DNA of 64,000 bases from Clostridiaceae bacterium AM27-36LB. GTDB taxonomy: Bacteria > Bacillota > Clostridia > Lachnospirales > Lachnospiraceae. The notes beneath the pieces are model-generated. The model did not search any database and was not told the origin of the DNA. It saw nothing but the letters and a program-made list of their open reading frames with translations. Positions 43,979-52,272 of the stretch are shown here, piece by piece. The position numbers and the translations under genes were made by a program. The stretch is taken from assembly GCA_003480725.1 (NCBI GenBank), contig QUJQ01000001.1:248001-312000 (forward strand). The letters are read 5' to 3'. Position 1 is the stretch's first letter. The number at the start of each line of letters is the position of its first letter.

Positions 43979-44162
43979 TTCATATGGTTGGCAATTAAGC
44001 CATAAAAATAAGTTCGAAGGAAGCTTCGATGAAAAGGGAATCCGGTGAAAGTCCGGAACGATTCCGTCACTGTGATAGCTAGTCCACAGGAATATGCCAC
44101 TGAGAAGATCTTGGGAAGGCGCTGTGGATGTTTGATGCTTAAGTCAGGAGACCTGCTTATTT
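43979..44162 (+). ncRNA. Cobalamin riboswitch
   Basis: The conserved cobalamin aptamer blocks are present in order: GGGAATCCGGTGAAAGTCCGGAAC (start near 44036), GTCACTGTGA, GCCACTGAGAA, TTGGGAAGGCG, and the B12 box AAGTCAGGAGACCTGC (44142-44157). The region from 43891 to 44362 has no gene and is mostly this RNA plus its expression platform. Adenosylcobalamin binding should shut down the downstream family-5 ABC importer operon. Confidence 0.95.
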
Positions 44163-44250
44163 TGATCAGAGAGAGTTCTTGCGGAAGACAGGGAAATCTT
44201 ACTTAACAGAGGATTAGTGCGCATAATATGCGCTTATTCAGAGTGGGAGA

Positions 44251-44276
44251 AAGTCGGATGTAGATCCGGCTTTTCT
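44251..44276 (+). terminator. Cobalamin riboswitch terminator
   Basis: AAGTCGGAT (44251-44259) pairs with ATCCGGCTT (44264-44272), followed by TTTTCTT. A small perfect palindrome GCGCATAATATGCGC stands just upstream at 44219-44233 and may take part in the alternative fold. Confidence 0.75.
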
Positions 44277-44362
44277 TGTGTGTTTTATGATGGGAGGACA
44301 AGTGTTTTTGCTCTGATGGATCTCAATGCGCTGACAGAAGAATGGACGAGAAAGGACAAAAT

Positions 44363-45940
44363 ATGAAGAATAAGAAATGTATCAGTTTGACCCTGGCAGC
44401 AATTCTTTTGCTGACCGGCTGCGGTGCAAAAGGAAGCGACAGCTCTGCATCAGCAGATAACAGTGGAAAAAAAGTACTGACTTTCGGATGTCAGATGTAC
44501 ACCGATGGTATTGTAAACAGTGTGACCGATGAGAACGGCGGATGGAATGCTATGCGTTATGGTATTTCCGAGGGTCTGTTTAAATTCAACGACAGCATGG
44601 AAGTAGAGCCGTGGCTTGCAGACAGCTTTACTGTAAATGACGAGCACACTGAGTGGGTGATCACCCTGAAAGATGGCATCAAATTCTCAGATGGATGCGA
44701 TCTGACTCCAACTAAGGTAAAAGAGTGTTTTGAATATCTGAAAGAAATGGGACCGAGCGGTTCTGCAAAACCACAGAAATATCTGGAGTTTGAGGCAACC
44801 ATTACTGCTGATGACGATGCCAATACTCTGACGATCCAGACCACCCAGCCGTATGCAAACCTTCCGGGACAGCTGGCTCATCCGACCATGGCGATCATCG
44901 ATGTGGCTGATATCGAGAACTTTGATAACGGCATCATCGGAACCGGCCCGTACATGATCGATAAATTCAACGGTGTTGGTGTAGGATATGACTTGGTTGC
45001 AAACCCGAACTACCGTGAGGAAGTTCCTTATGATGAAGTAAAACTGATGTACATGGGCGATGCTTCTGCAAAGACCATGGCACTGCAGAGTGGTCAGGTA
45101 GACCTGGTAGAGAATATCACAAACGTTTCTGATATCCAGGATTTCAAGGATAATCCAGATTTCACCGTAGATATCGCTTCTGGTGTGCGTTGTGGATTCA
45201 GCTGGATGAACTTTGACGGAGTACTTGGAAACAAAACCCTGCGTCAGGCAATCCTTATGGGAATTGATTATGATACGATCTGCAATTCCAAAACTATCGG
45301 AGGCCTGTACACTCCGGGATTCTCCGTACTGCCGTCTACCTTAAGCTACGGATATGATAAGCTGACCAACCCATATACTTATGATCCGGAAGGTGCGAAA
45401 AAACTTCTTGACGATGCTGGTATCGTAGATACAGACGGAGACGGAATCCGTGAGCTTGACGGACAGAACATCAATCTGCATTACGTTTCCTATGAGAACC
45501 GTCTGCTGAACGATTTCTCCAATGCACATATTCAGTATCTGGCAGAGATCGGTATTGGTTGTACCGCAGATTACGGCAGTTCTGATGACCAGTGGAGCAA
45601 GCTGGCTGCCGGAGACTATGACTTTAACAATAACAACTGGATCACTGTAGGTACCGGCGATCCGTATGCTTACATGGCAAACTGGGCAACTGATACTACT
45701 TACTGTGGATATTCTAATCCAGAGTATGATGAGCTGTTTGAGCAGCTGAAGAGCGAGATGGACGAGGATAAACGTGCAGATCTGATCTTCCAGATGCAGC
45801 AGATTCTGGTAGATGATGCAGCTGTTCTGATCGATGGTTACTACAACTCATCTATGATCTATTCCAAGAATGTAGGAAATGCACATATCCATACGGCAGA
45901 TTACTACTGGCTGACCACCGAGATTACCCCGGCTCAGTAA
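44363..45940 (+). CDS. Family-5 substrate-binding lipoprotein, B12-riboswitch operon
   Basis: 525 residues with a lipoprotein signal (lipobox LLTGC; Cys near residue 20). It has the SBP_bac_5 fold of Opp/Dpp/Nik receptors: YGISEGLFKFNDSMEVEPWLADSF near 63, then IGTGPYMIDKF near 190. Its C-terminal end (HIHTADYYWLTTE) resembles that of the third receptor at 60176. Family members bind peptides, nickel or nickel/cobalt chelates. Control by the cobalamin riboswitch favours cobalt, a cobalt chelate or a corrinoid-related ligand. AAAGGA eight bases upstream sets the start. Confidence 0.87.
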   Translation: MKNKKCISLTLAAILLLTGCGAKGSDSSASADNSGKKVLTFGCQMYTDGIVNSVTDENGGWNAMRYGISEGLFKFNDSMEVEPWLADSFTVNDEHTEWVITLKDGIKFSDGCDLTPTKVKECFEYLKEMGPSGSAKPQKYLEFEATITADDDANTLTIQTTQPYANLPGQLAHPTMAIIDVADIENFDNGIIGTGPYMIDKFNGVGVGYDLVANPNYREEVPYDEVKLMYMGDASAKTMALQSGQVDLVENITNVSDIQDFKDNPDFTVDIASGVRCGFSWMNFDGVLGNKTLRQAILMGIDYDTICNSKTIGGLYTPGFSVLPSTLSYGYDKLTNPYTYDPEGAKKLLDDAGIVDTDGDGIRELDGQNINLHYVSYENRLLNDFSNAHIQYLAEIGIGCTADYGSSDDQWSKLAAGDYDFNNNNWITVGTGDPYAYMANWATDTTYCGYSNPEYDELFEQLKSEMDEDKRADLIFQMQQILVDDAAVLIDGYYNSSMIYSKNVGNAHIHTADYYWLTTEITPAQ

Positions 45941-45952
45941 ACAGACAATGAT

Positions 45953-45993
45953 TACCCCCATCCGCGCCCTTGCCGGCGGTCAGGGTGGGGGTA
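45953..45993 (+). promoter_or_regulatory. Intercistronic G/C-tract hairpin between receptor and permease
   Basis: TACCCCCATCC (45953-45963) pairs with GGGTGGGGGTA (45983-45993) over 11 bp, enclosing a GC-rich loop. It probably stabilises the receptor mRNA or partly terminates transcription so that more receptor than permease is made. The C/G tracts resemble the operators nearby, but there is no -35/-10 box placed as in those. Confidence 0.55.
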
Positions 45994-46050
45994 TTTCCGC
46001 GCATGAGATTTTATGCGTATGTCCTATTGCGAAAGAAAGGAGCAAGCATT

Positions 46051-46989
46051 TTGAATAAGAAACAGATTCTTCGACGGATCATGCAGATCGTGATCGTGCT
46101 GATCGGTATCAGTTTTGTAACATTTTTACTGACGTATCTGTCTCCCGGTGATCCGGTCCGTAACATGTTCTCCGCTACCGGTGTCATGCCAACGGAAGAA
46201 CTGGTACAGCAGACCAGAGACGAGATGGGTCTGAACGATCCTTTTTTCACCCAATATTTCCGCTGGCTGTTTAACTGTCTTCATGGTAATTTTGGAAAAT
46301 CCTACAGTCTGAACAAGCCGGTTGTAGAGCTTCTGGCAGCTCGTGTCCTTCCGACTCTGAAACTGACACTCATGTCATTGATCCTGATGCTGATCATGGC
46401 AGTGCCGCTTGGCGTTGTATCAGCATTACATAAAGATGGTATAGCTGATTACATTTGTAGAGCACTTACCTTTGTGGGATGTGCCATGCCGAACTTCTGG
46501 GTAGGCTTGCTTCTGATGCTGCTCTTGTGTGTTAAGATTCAGATATTCCCGGTTATCGCATCAGGAGGCGATTTTAAGAGCCTGTTCCTTCCAGCACTTA
46601 CCCTTGCAATTGCAATGGCTTCCAAATACACCCGACAGGTGCGTACTGCGGTCCTGGAAGAGTTAAGCCAGGATTATGTGATCGGAGCAGAAGCCAGAGG
46701 CGTGAAACGGTCCACCATTATCTGGAAAAATGTATTCCCCAATGCACTGCTTCCTTTGATCACCATGTTAGGTCTCTCCGTCGGTAGCCTTCTTGGAGGT
46801 ACCAGTGTGGTAGAGGTTATTTTCTCTTATCCTGGACTTGGCAACCTGGCCGTGACAGCCATTACATCCAGCGACTATAACCTGATCCAGGGTTATGTAC
46901 TGTGGATGGCATTGATCTACATGGTCATTAACCTGATCGTAGATGCATCCTATGTATACATTGATCCGCGTATGCGTTTGAAGAGGTAA
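46051..46989 (+). CDS. ABC importer permease 1 (DppB/NikB type), B12-riboswitch operon
   Basis: 312 residues, six membrane segments. The N-terminal helix VLIGISFVTFLLTYLSPGDP and the EAA loop region VIGAEARGVKRSTIIWKNVFPNALLP near 211 are typical of DppB/NikB permeases. I chose the TTG at 46051 because AAAGGAG is eight bases upstream; no in-frame ATG has a comparable site. It pairs with the DppC/NikC-type gene four bases downstream. Confidence 0.87.
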   Translation: MNKKQILRRIMQIVIVLIGISFVTFLLTYLSPGDPVRNMFSATGVMPTEELVQQTRDEMGLNDPFFTQYFRWLFNCLHGNFGKSYSLNKPVVELLAARVLPTLKLTLMSLILMLIMAVPLGVVSALHKDGIADYICRALTFVGCAMPNFWVGLLLMLLLCVKIQIFPVIASGGDFKSLFLPALTLAIAMASKYTRQVRTAVLEELSQDYVIGAEARGVKRSTIIWKNVFPNALLPLITMLGLSVGSLLGGTSVVEVIFSYPGLGNLAVTAITSSDYNLIQGYVLWMALIYMVINLIVDASYVYIDPRMRLKR

Positions 46990-46993
46990 GAAG

Positions 46994-47824
46994 ATGAAAA
47001 AGACGTTAAAATTTCTCAAAGAACATAAGCAGTTTACCTTTTTTGGAATTCTTGCCATTCTGATCATTCTTGCAGCAATCTTTGCACCGCTGCTGACCGG
47101 TGGTGTGGATCCATTGAAGGGCTCGCTGACAGAAGCGCTGGAAGCACCCAGTAAGGAACATATCTTTGGAACAGATAAAATGGGCCGTGATATTTATGCC
47201 CGTGTGATCTATGGAGCCCGTGCATCTTTGACCTCTACATTCGGTGTGGTCGTGCTGATCTTCCTGGTGGGAAGTGTGGTAGGAGTCATCGCCGGATACT
47301 TTGGCGGAAAAATCGATGCAGTTCTTATGCGTATTGCAGACATGATGCTGGCTTTCCCAGGCCTTGTTCTGGCTCTGGCAGTGGCAGGTATCATGGGTGC
47401 AAGTATCCGCAATGCGATCATCGCAATTGTTGCTGTAAACTGGACCAAATATGCCCGTCTGGCGCGAAGCCTGGTTATGAAGATCCGTGACCGCGATTAT
47501 GTATCTGCTGCCATCGTGACCGGATCCCAGACCCCGTATATGCTGCTTCGTTACATGCTGCCAAATGCGCTGCCAACACTGATCATTACGGCAGCGACGG
47601 ATGTAGGAGGTATGATGCTGGAGATCGCCGCACTGTCCTTCCTGGGATTTGGTGCAAAGCCGCCTACACCGGAATGGGGCTATATGCTGAATGAAGGCCG
47701 TGCCTGTATGCAGTCCGCACCATGGATGATGCTGTATCCTGGTCTTGCTATTTTCTTAGTAGTAGTTGTATTTAACATGCTGGGAGATTCCATCCGTGAT
47801 ATCCTGGATCCGAGAGCAGAGTAA
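46994..47824 (+). CDS. ABC importer permease 2 (DppC/NikC type), B12-riboswitch operon
   Basis: 276 residues with the NikC/DppC layout: first membrane helix near 17-35, HIFGTDKMGRDIYARVIYGAR near 55-75, the EAA loop YVSAAIVTGSQTPYMLLRYMLPNALP near 170-195, and the C-terminal GDSIRDILDPR. It forms the transport channel with the preceding permease. Confidence 0.9.
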   Translation: MKKTLKFLKEHKQFTFFGILAILIILAAIFAPLLTGGVDPLKGSLTEALEAPSKEHIFGTDKMGRDIYARVIYGARASLTSTFGVVVLIFLVGSVVGVIAGYFGGKIDAVLMRIADMMLAFPGLVLALAVAGIMGASIRNAIIAIVAVNWTKYARLARSLVMKIRDRDYVSAAIVTGSQTPYMLLRYMLPNALPTLIITAATDVGGMMLEIAALSFLGFGAKPPTPEWGYMLNEGRACMQSAPWMMLYPGLAIFLVVVVFNMLGDSIRDILDPRAE

Positions 47825-47836
47825 GGAGGTAGGAAG

Positions 47837-48619
47837 ATGCTGAAAATTGATAATATTACGATCGCATATAAAGATGTTCCTACTGTCATGGACTTTAGTC
47901 TCCATATGGCTCAGGGGCAGATCGTCAGTCTGGTAGGAGAGAGCGGAAGCGGTAAGACCACCGTGATCCGTGCGGTGTTAGGGCTTCTTGCCGGAGGCGG
48001 TAAAGTAACCAAAGGAGATATTCTTTTTAACGGAACCTCTCTGTTATCCAATACACCGGAGCAGTGGAGAAATCTGCGTGGAAGTGAGATTTCCATGATC
48101 TTCCAGGACAGCGGAGCCATGATGAACCCAACCCGCAGGATTGGATCTGTATTTACAGAATATCTGCAGACACATGAGAAAATATCAAAGAAAGACGCAT
48201 GGATCAAGGGTGAAGAGATGCTTGGCAAGATGCGTCTTCCAAGTCCGGATAATATTATGAAATCATATCCATTCCAGTTGTCTGGAGGTATGCGTCAGCG
48301 AGTAGGAATTGCCATGGGTATGACCTATCAGCCAAAACTTCTGCTGGCAGATGAGCCGACCAGTGCACTGGACGTAACCACACAGGCACAGATTGTTCGT
48401 CAGATGATGGAATTAAGAGATGACTATGGAACCGGTATTATCGTTGTTACCCATAACCTTGGTGTGGCAGCATATATGTCTGATTATATTGTGGTTATGA
48501 AGGATGGACGGATTGAAGACCAGGGAGACCGGGATCATATCCTGCATCACTCGGAAAATGAATACACCCGCAAGCTGCTAAGTGCGGTACCTTCTATGGG
48601 AGGGAAATCTTATGTTTGA
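47837..48619 (+). CDS. ABC importer ATPase 1 (DppD/NikD type), B12-riboswitch operon
   Basis: 260 residues. Walker A GESGSGKTT is near 34, signature LSGGMRQRVG near 148, Walker B LLADEPTSALD near 168, and H-loop VVTHNLG. It powers import together with the second ATPase. AAGGAGG precedes the start. It lacks the C-terminal cysteine-rich oligopeptide-type extension, as is usual for NikD-like subunits. Confidence 0.92.
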   Translation: MLKIDNITIAYKDVPTVMDFSLHMAQGQIVSLVGESGSGKTTVIRAVLGLLAGGGKVTKGDILFNGTSLLSNTPEQWRNLRGSEISMIFQDSGAMMNPTRRIGSVFTEYLQTHEKISKKDAWIKGEEMLGKMRLPSPDNIMKSYPFQLSGGMRQRVGIAMGMTYQPKLLLADEPTSALDVTTQAQIVRQMMELRDDYGTGIIVVTHNLGVAAYMSDYIVVMKDGRIEDQGDRDHILHHSENEYTRKLLSAVPSMGGKSYV

Positions 48620-49583
48620 ACATGATGAAATAATTCTGGAAGCAAAACATGTCACCAGACGCTTTCCGGCATCTGATGGAAGGACGCTGGTAGCCAATGA
48701 TGATATTAATCTGAAATTTTATAAAGGAAAGACCCTGGGGCTGGTAGGAGAATCTGGCTGCGGAAAATCCACATTTATGCGTTTTCTGGTGTCTCTGGAT
48801 ACTCCTTCTGAGGGAGAGATTCTTTATCGTGGAAAAGATATTACCAAACTGAAGGGAGAGGAACTGCGTCAGAACCGTCAGAACATTCAGATGGTATTCC
48901 AGGATCCGACCTCTTCGTTTAATCCGAAAATGAAAATCCGGGATATTGTATGTGAACCGCTTCTGAATTTTAACCGGATCAGGAAGAATGAGAAGGATGC
49001 AGCCTGCCGTCGTCTTCTGGAGATGGTGGAGCTTCCGGGAGATTTTGCAGACCGTTATCCTCATAACATGTCCGGTGGGCAGCGCCAGCGTGTGGCAATT
49101 GCCCGTGCACTGGCTTTGGAACCGGAGATTCTGATCCTGGATGAGGCAACTTCTGCACTGGATGTATCCGTACAGCAGACGATCATCGAATTGATCGTAA
49201 AGCTTCAGAAAGAAAAAAATATTACCATTGGTTTTATCTGTCATGATATCTCTCTGATCCAGTCCTGCTCTCACGAAGTAGCGGTGATGTATCTGGGAAA
49301 TGTCGTGGAAGTGCTGCCTGCAGAAGATCTGGCAGAGTATGCAGTCCATCCATATACAAGAGCACTGATCGGTTCTGTTTTCGATATCGGAATGGACTTC
49401 TCCAAACCGATAGAAGAGATCAAAGGAGAAGCACCCAGCCCGTTGGATGTGCCTGCTGGATGCCCGTTCCGTGGACGCTGCCCGAAGGCGACTGAACGGT
49501 GTGCACAAGAGAAACCAAGACTCCATCAGATCGGGGCAGATCACGAAGTGGCCTGTCATCTATTTGACAAGGAGGATAAATAA
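48612..49583 (+). CDS. ABC importer ATPase 2 (DppF/OppF type), B12-riboswitch operon
   Basis: 323 residues. Walker A GESGCGKST is near 47, signature MSGGQRQR near 154, Walker B LDEATSALD near 177. The C-terminal extension CPFRGRCPKATERC matches the oligopeptide/dipeptide transporter C-terminal domain, where the cysteines can bind an iron-sulfur cluster. The ATG at 48612 (GGGAGGG seven bases upstream) overlaps the end of the first ATPase by 8 bases. Confidence 0.92.
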   Translation: MFEHDEIILEAKHVTRRFPASDGRTLVANDDINLKFYKGKTLGLVGESGCGKSTFMRFLVSLDTPSEGEILYRGKDITKLKGEELRQNRQNIQMVFQDPTSSFNPKMKIRDIVCEPLLNFNRIRKNEKDAACRRLLEMVELPGDFADRYPHNMSGGQRQRVAIARALALEPEILILDEATSALDVSVQQTIIELIVKLQKEKNITIGFICHDISLIQSCSHEVAVMYLGNVVEVLPAEDLAEYAVHPYTRALIGSVFDIGMDFSKPIEEIKGEAPSPLDVPAGCPFRGRCPKATERCAQEKPRLHQIGADHEVACHLFDKEDK

Positions 49584-49585
49584 AA

Positions 49586-50764
49586 TTGAAAAAACTGAAA
49601 AAAATCACAGTATTATTGCTGGCACTGATTCTGGTGTCAGCTATGACTTCCTGCGCAAAAAAGCAGGAAGAACAGCACATTCATAAGATTGGTGTGGTTG
49701 TCTATGATCTGAAGGATGAGCAGGTGCAGGCATTTCGGGAGTATCTGGAGGGCTATATCGGGAAAAATTTCTCAGATGTGGATTTCCTGTACTCTGCAGA
49801 AGTGACCACAGAGGAGCAGGAGATGCAGTTTCTGAACGATGCAATTGCAGCGGGCGTAGAAGGCATTATGGCATTCAACAGCTTTGACCTGGAAAAGGAA
49901 GTGGAGCTGTGCGCAGAGAACGGAGTGTATTTTATCCGTCCGTCCAGTACAACGGATTCGGAAACCTTTGATAAAGTAGCAAACAACCCTTATTTCCTTG
50001 GCTATTTTGGACCGGGAAGTGAGATAGAATATGAGGCTGGATACGACATGGGTGCTTATTTTGCAGACGAACAGATGTCTGACAGCTATTTTCTGTTAAG
50101 CGGAGGAGCAGGCACCAATGTGATGCATGAACAGCGTGCGGAAGGAATGTTGGATGCTCTGCAGGAAGCTTATGGTGTACAGTTTGAGCAGAGCAGTGCT
50201 GAACTTGCATCCGCTTCTGAACCGGTAAGTGTAGAAGCCGGAAACTTAAAAGTAACCGTATTCCCTGGCTATATCGGAGTGCCGAATGTGGGTGAGAAGG
50301 CTGTTGCAGAGTTTGAAAAAGATCCGGCTGGTGTTGTTATGAGTACGATTCCGGTACAGGCCATTGCAGATTCTCTGGGAGATGCAAGCCTTGGAACTGT
50401 TGACTGTTATACGGAAACCAATGGAGAACTCTTTAAAAACGGTAATCTGAAATATCTGTGTGGTAAATATGAATCTATCATTGGACCGGCCTTTGCAGCT
50501 ATGTATAATGCAGTGACCGGTTACAGCGAAGATTTCCGTGAGGATGGAAAAGCATTTGCCATTCAGCAGGGCTTCTGGATTTCCACCAATTATCAGGATT
50601 TCCAGAAAAAATATGAACTGTCTTCTGGTATTACTCTGAATGCATATAGCTATGAAGACCTTCTGGACGTGTGTAAAGCGCATAATCCGGAGGCAAACTT
50701 ATATGATCTGAAGGAACTTGCAGGCGCGTGGGATTTTGATTCCGCAGCCCAGAGAAGGAAATAA
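49586..50764 (+). CDS. Type-I periplasmic-binding lipoprotein (sugar-binding-like), orphan
   Basis: 392 residues from a TTG start with GGAGG ten bases upstream. Lipoprotein signal with lipobox SAMTSC near residue 18-23. The fold is that of LacI/ribose-binding type (Peripla_BP_4): IGVVVYDLKDEQVQAFREY near 34 and AIAAGVEGIMAFNSFD near 85. It is unrelated to the family-5 receptors and has no matching permease here. It follows the importer ATPase by two bases and precedes a MATE pump by one, so it is part of the riboswitch-controlled operon. Its ligand is unknown. Confidence 0.75.
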   Translation: MKKLKKITVLLLALILVSAMTSCAKKQEEQHIHKIGVVVYDLKDEQVQAFREYLEGYIGKNFSDVDFLYSAEVTTEEQEMQFLNDAIAAGVEGIMAFNSFDLEKEVELCAENGVYFIRPSSTTDSETFDKVANNPYFLGYFGPGSEIEYEAGYDMGAYFADEQMSDSYFLLSGGAGTNVMHEQRAEGMLDALQEAYGVQFEQSSAELASASEPVSVEAGNLKVTVFPGYIGVPNVGEKAVAEFEKDPAGVVMSTIPVQAIADSLGDASLGTVDCYTETNGELFKNGNLKYLCGKYESIIGPAFAAMYNAVTGYSEDFREDGKAFAIQQGFWISTNYQDFQKKYELSSGITLNAYSYEDLLDVCKAHNPEANLYDLKELAGAWDFDSAAQRRK

Positions 50765-50765
50765 T

Positions 50766-52106
50766 ATGGAAAAACACACACTGACAAAAGGAAATGTAAG
50801 CAAAGGAATCCTGCTGTTTGTGCTTCCAATCATTGCAGGAAGTCTGATCCAGCAGCTTTATGTGACCATCGACGCAGTGGTGGTGGGACAGTTCACAGGA
50901 AAGCTTGGTCTGGCAGCTATTGATTCCGTGCATACATTGTTCAAGTTTCCGCTAAATTTCATGAATGGTCTGGCAACGGGTGCGACGATTCTGATTTCCG
51001 GACATTGCGGATCCGGGGACAAGCGCCAGATGCATTGTTCCATCCGTACCGCTTGTACGGTGGCAGTGATTCTGGGAGTGGTCTGCTCTGTGGGCGGAGT
51101 AATTCTGACTCCATGGATGTTGCAGATCATGTCTGTGCCGGATGAAGTTTATGGACGGGCATTTGTCTATACTACCATTTATTTTGGTGGTATCTGGTCC
51201 ATGATCCTTTATAACATGACGGCTGGAATCTTAAGAGCCTATGGCGATTCCAAGAGACCGCTGTATGTGCTGGTCTGCTGTGCAGTAATCAATATTTTGG
51301 GAGATTTATTGCTGGTAGGTGTGTTGGACATGGGAGTTGCCGGCGCAGCACTGGCAACCGTATTTTCACAGATCGTCAGTGTGGTTGTTATCTTTTCTAT
51401 GTTAAAAAAGGTTCTTCATGTGGAAAAAGGGGAGAAGCCTCTCTGGTGGCCTCATTTTTGCAAAGAACATATGCAGCAGATGCTGCACATGGGATTTCCG
51501 CTGGCATTGCAGGCGATGTTGTTCCCCATTGCAAATACCATTGTACAGGCGGGTGTCAATACGATGGGTACTGATCAGATTGCAGCATGGGGTATCTGTG
51601 ACAAGCTGAATATGCTGATCTGGCTGTTGTCTGACTCCATGGGTCCGGCTCTGACAACCTTTACCGCGCAGAACCTGGGAGCAAAGAATAAGGAACGGAT
51701 CAGAAAAGGTGTGTTCGTTGGTGCAGCTATGTCTGCTGGAGCTGTCATTATGGTGAGTATCATTCTGTTCGTTGGCTCAGCTTTTATGACACCTTGGTTT
51801 GTGTCCGCACAGGATGCAGCTACTTTAGCACCTCTGGTTGGTGCTTATGCCAGGATGATGGCACCGTTTTTCCTGTTTTATGCTATCGCAGAGGCTCTGT
51901 CGGGAGCCTGCTGTGGCACGGGAGATACGATCAGACCGATGATCACCACATTGATATCTATCTGTCTGCTGCGTGTGATTGGTGTGTTATTCATTCTTCC
52001 TGTATATGAAACTATGGAATGCATCGTAGTGATCTACATTGCTTCCTGGATTGCCGCCGGTATAGCATTCCTGGGACTGTGGAAATGGAACAGCTCAAAG
52101 CTGTAA
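50766..52106 (+). CDS. MATE-family efflux transporter, B12-riboswitch operon
   Basis: 446 residues, about twelve membrane segments, MATE family (LPIIAGSLIQQLYVTIDAVVVGQFTG near 19-44). It starts two bases after the stop of the orphan binding lipoprotein with AGAAGG upstream. Placement at the end of an import operon controlled by cobalamin suggests it moves a related compound out of the cell, for example a metal-binding small molecule or a corrinoid by-product. This is inference. Confidence 0.87.
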   Translation: MEKHTLTKGNVSKGILLFVLPIIAGSLIQQLYVTIDAVVVGQFTGKLGLAAIDSVHTLFKFPLNFMNGLATGATILISGHCGSGDKRQMHCSIRTACTVAVILGVVCSVGGVILTPWMLQIMSVPDEVYGRAFVYTTIYFGGIWSMILYNMTAGILRAYGDSKRPLYVLVCCAVINILGDLLLVGVLDMGVAGAALATVFSQIVSVVVIFSMLKKVLHVEKGEKPLWWPHFCKEHMQQMLHMGFPLALQAMLFPIANTIVQAGVNTMGTDQIAAWGICDKLNMLIWLLSDSMGPALTTFTAQNLGAKNKERIRKGVFVGAAMSAGAVIMVSIILFVGSAFMTPWFVSAQDAATLAPLVGAYARMMAPFFLFYAIAEALSGACCGTGDTIRPMITTLISICLLRVIGVLFILPVYETMECIVVIYIASWIAAGIAFLGLWKWNSSKL

Positions 52107-52153
52107 TATTCCAAAATGTAATAAAGACATAATAAAACGGTATGTTTAGATAT

Positions 52154-52196
52154 CCCCCACGGTGGGTTGTGGAAGGTAGTATCCCTCTGTTATAGT
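52154..52196 (+). promoter_or_regulatory. C/G-tract operator-promoter, copy b (second importer)
   Basis: CCCCCACGGTGGG (52154-52166) abuts TTGTGG (52167-52172); 18 bp later TATAGT (52191-52196). The -10 box lies inside the left arm of the terminator at 52181-52230. Confidence 0.7.
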
Positions 52197-52230
52197 AAAG
52201 AAGGTCTTTACTATGTCAGAGGGATTTTTT
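52181..52230 (+). terminator. Terminator of the B12-riboswitch operon overlapping promoter b
   Basis: Left arm 52181-52200 (starts ATCCCTCTG, ends ATAGTAAAG) pairs with right arm 52206-52225 with only a two-base internal mismatch, followed by TTTTTT. Transcripts from promoter b would start near 52203 and contain only the right arm, so the stem stops only read-through from upstream. Confidence 0.9.
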
Positions 52231-52272
52231 CGTAGTATGGCACAAACATAATCATAAGGGAGATATAGAAAT

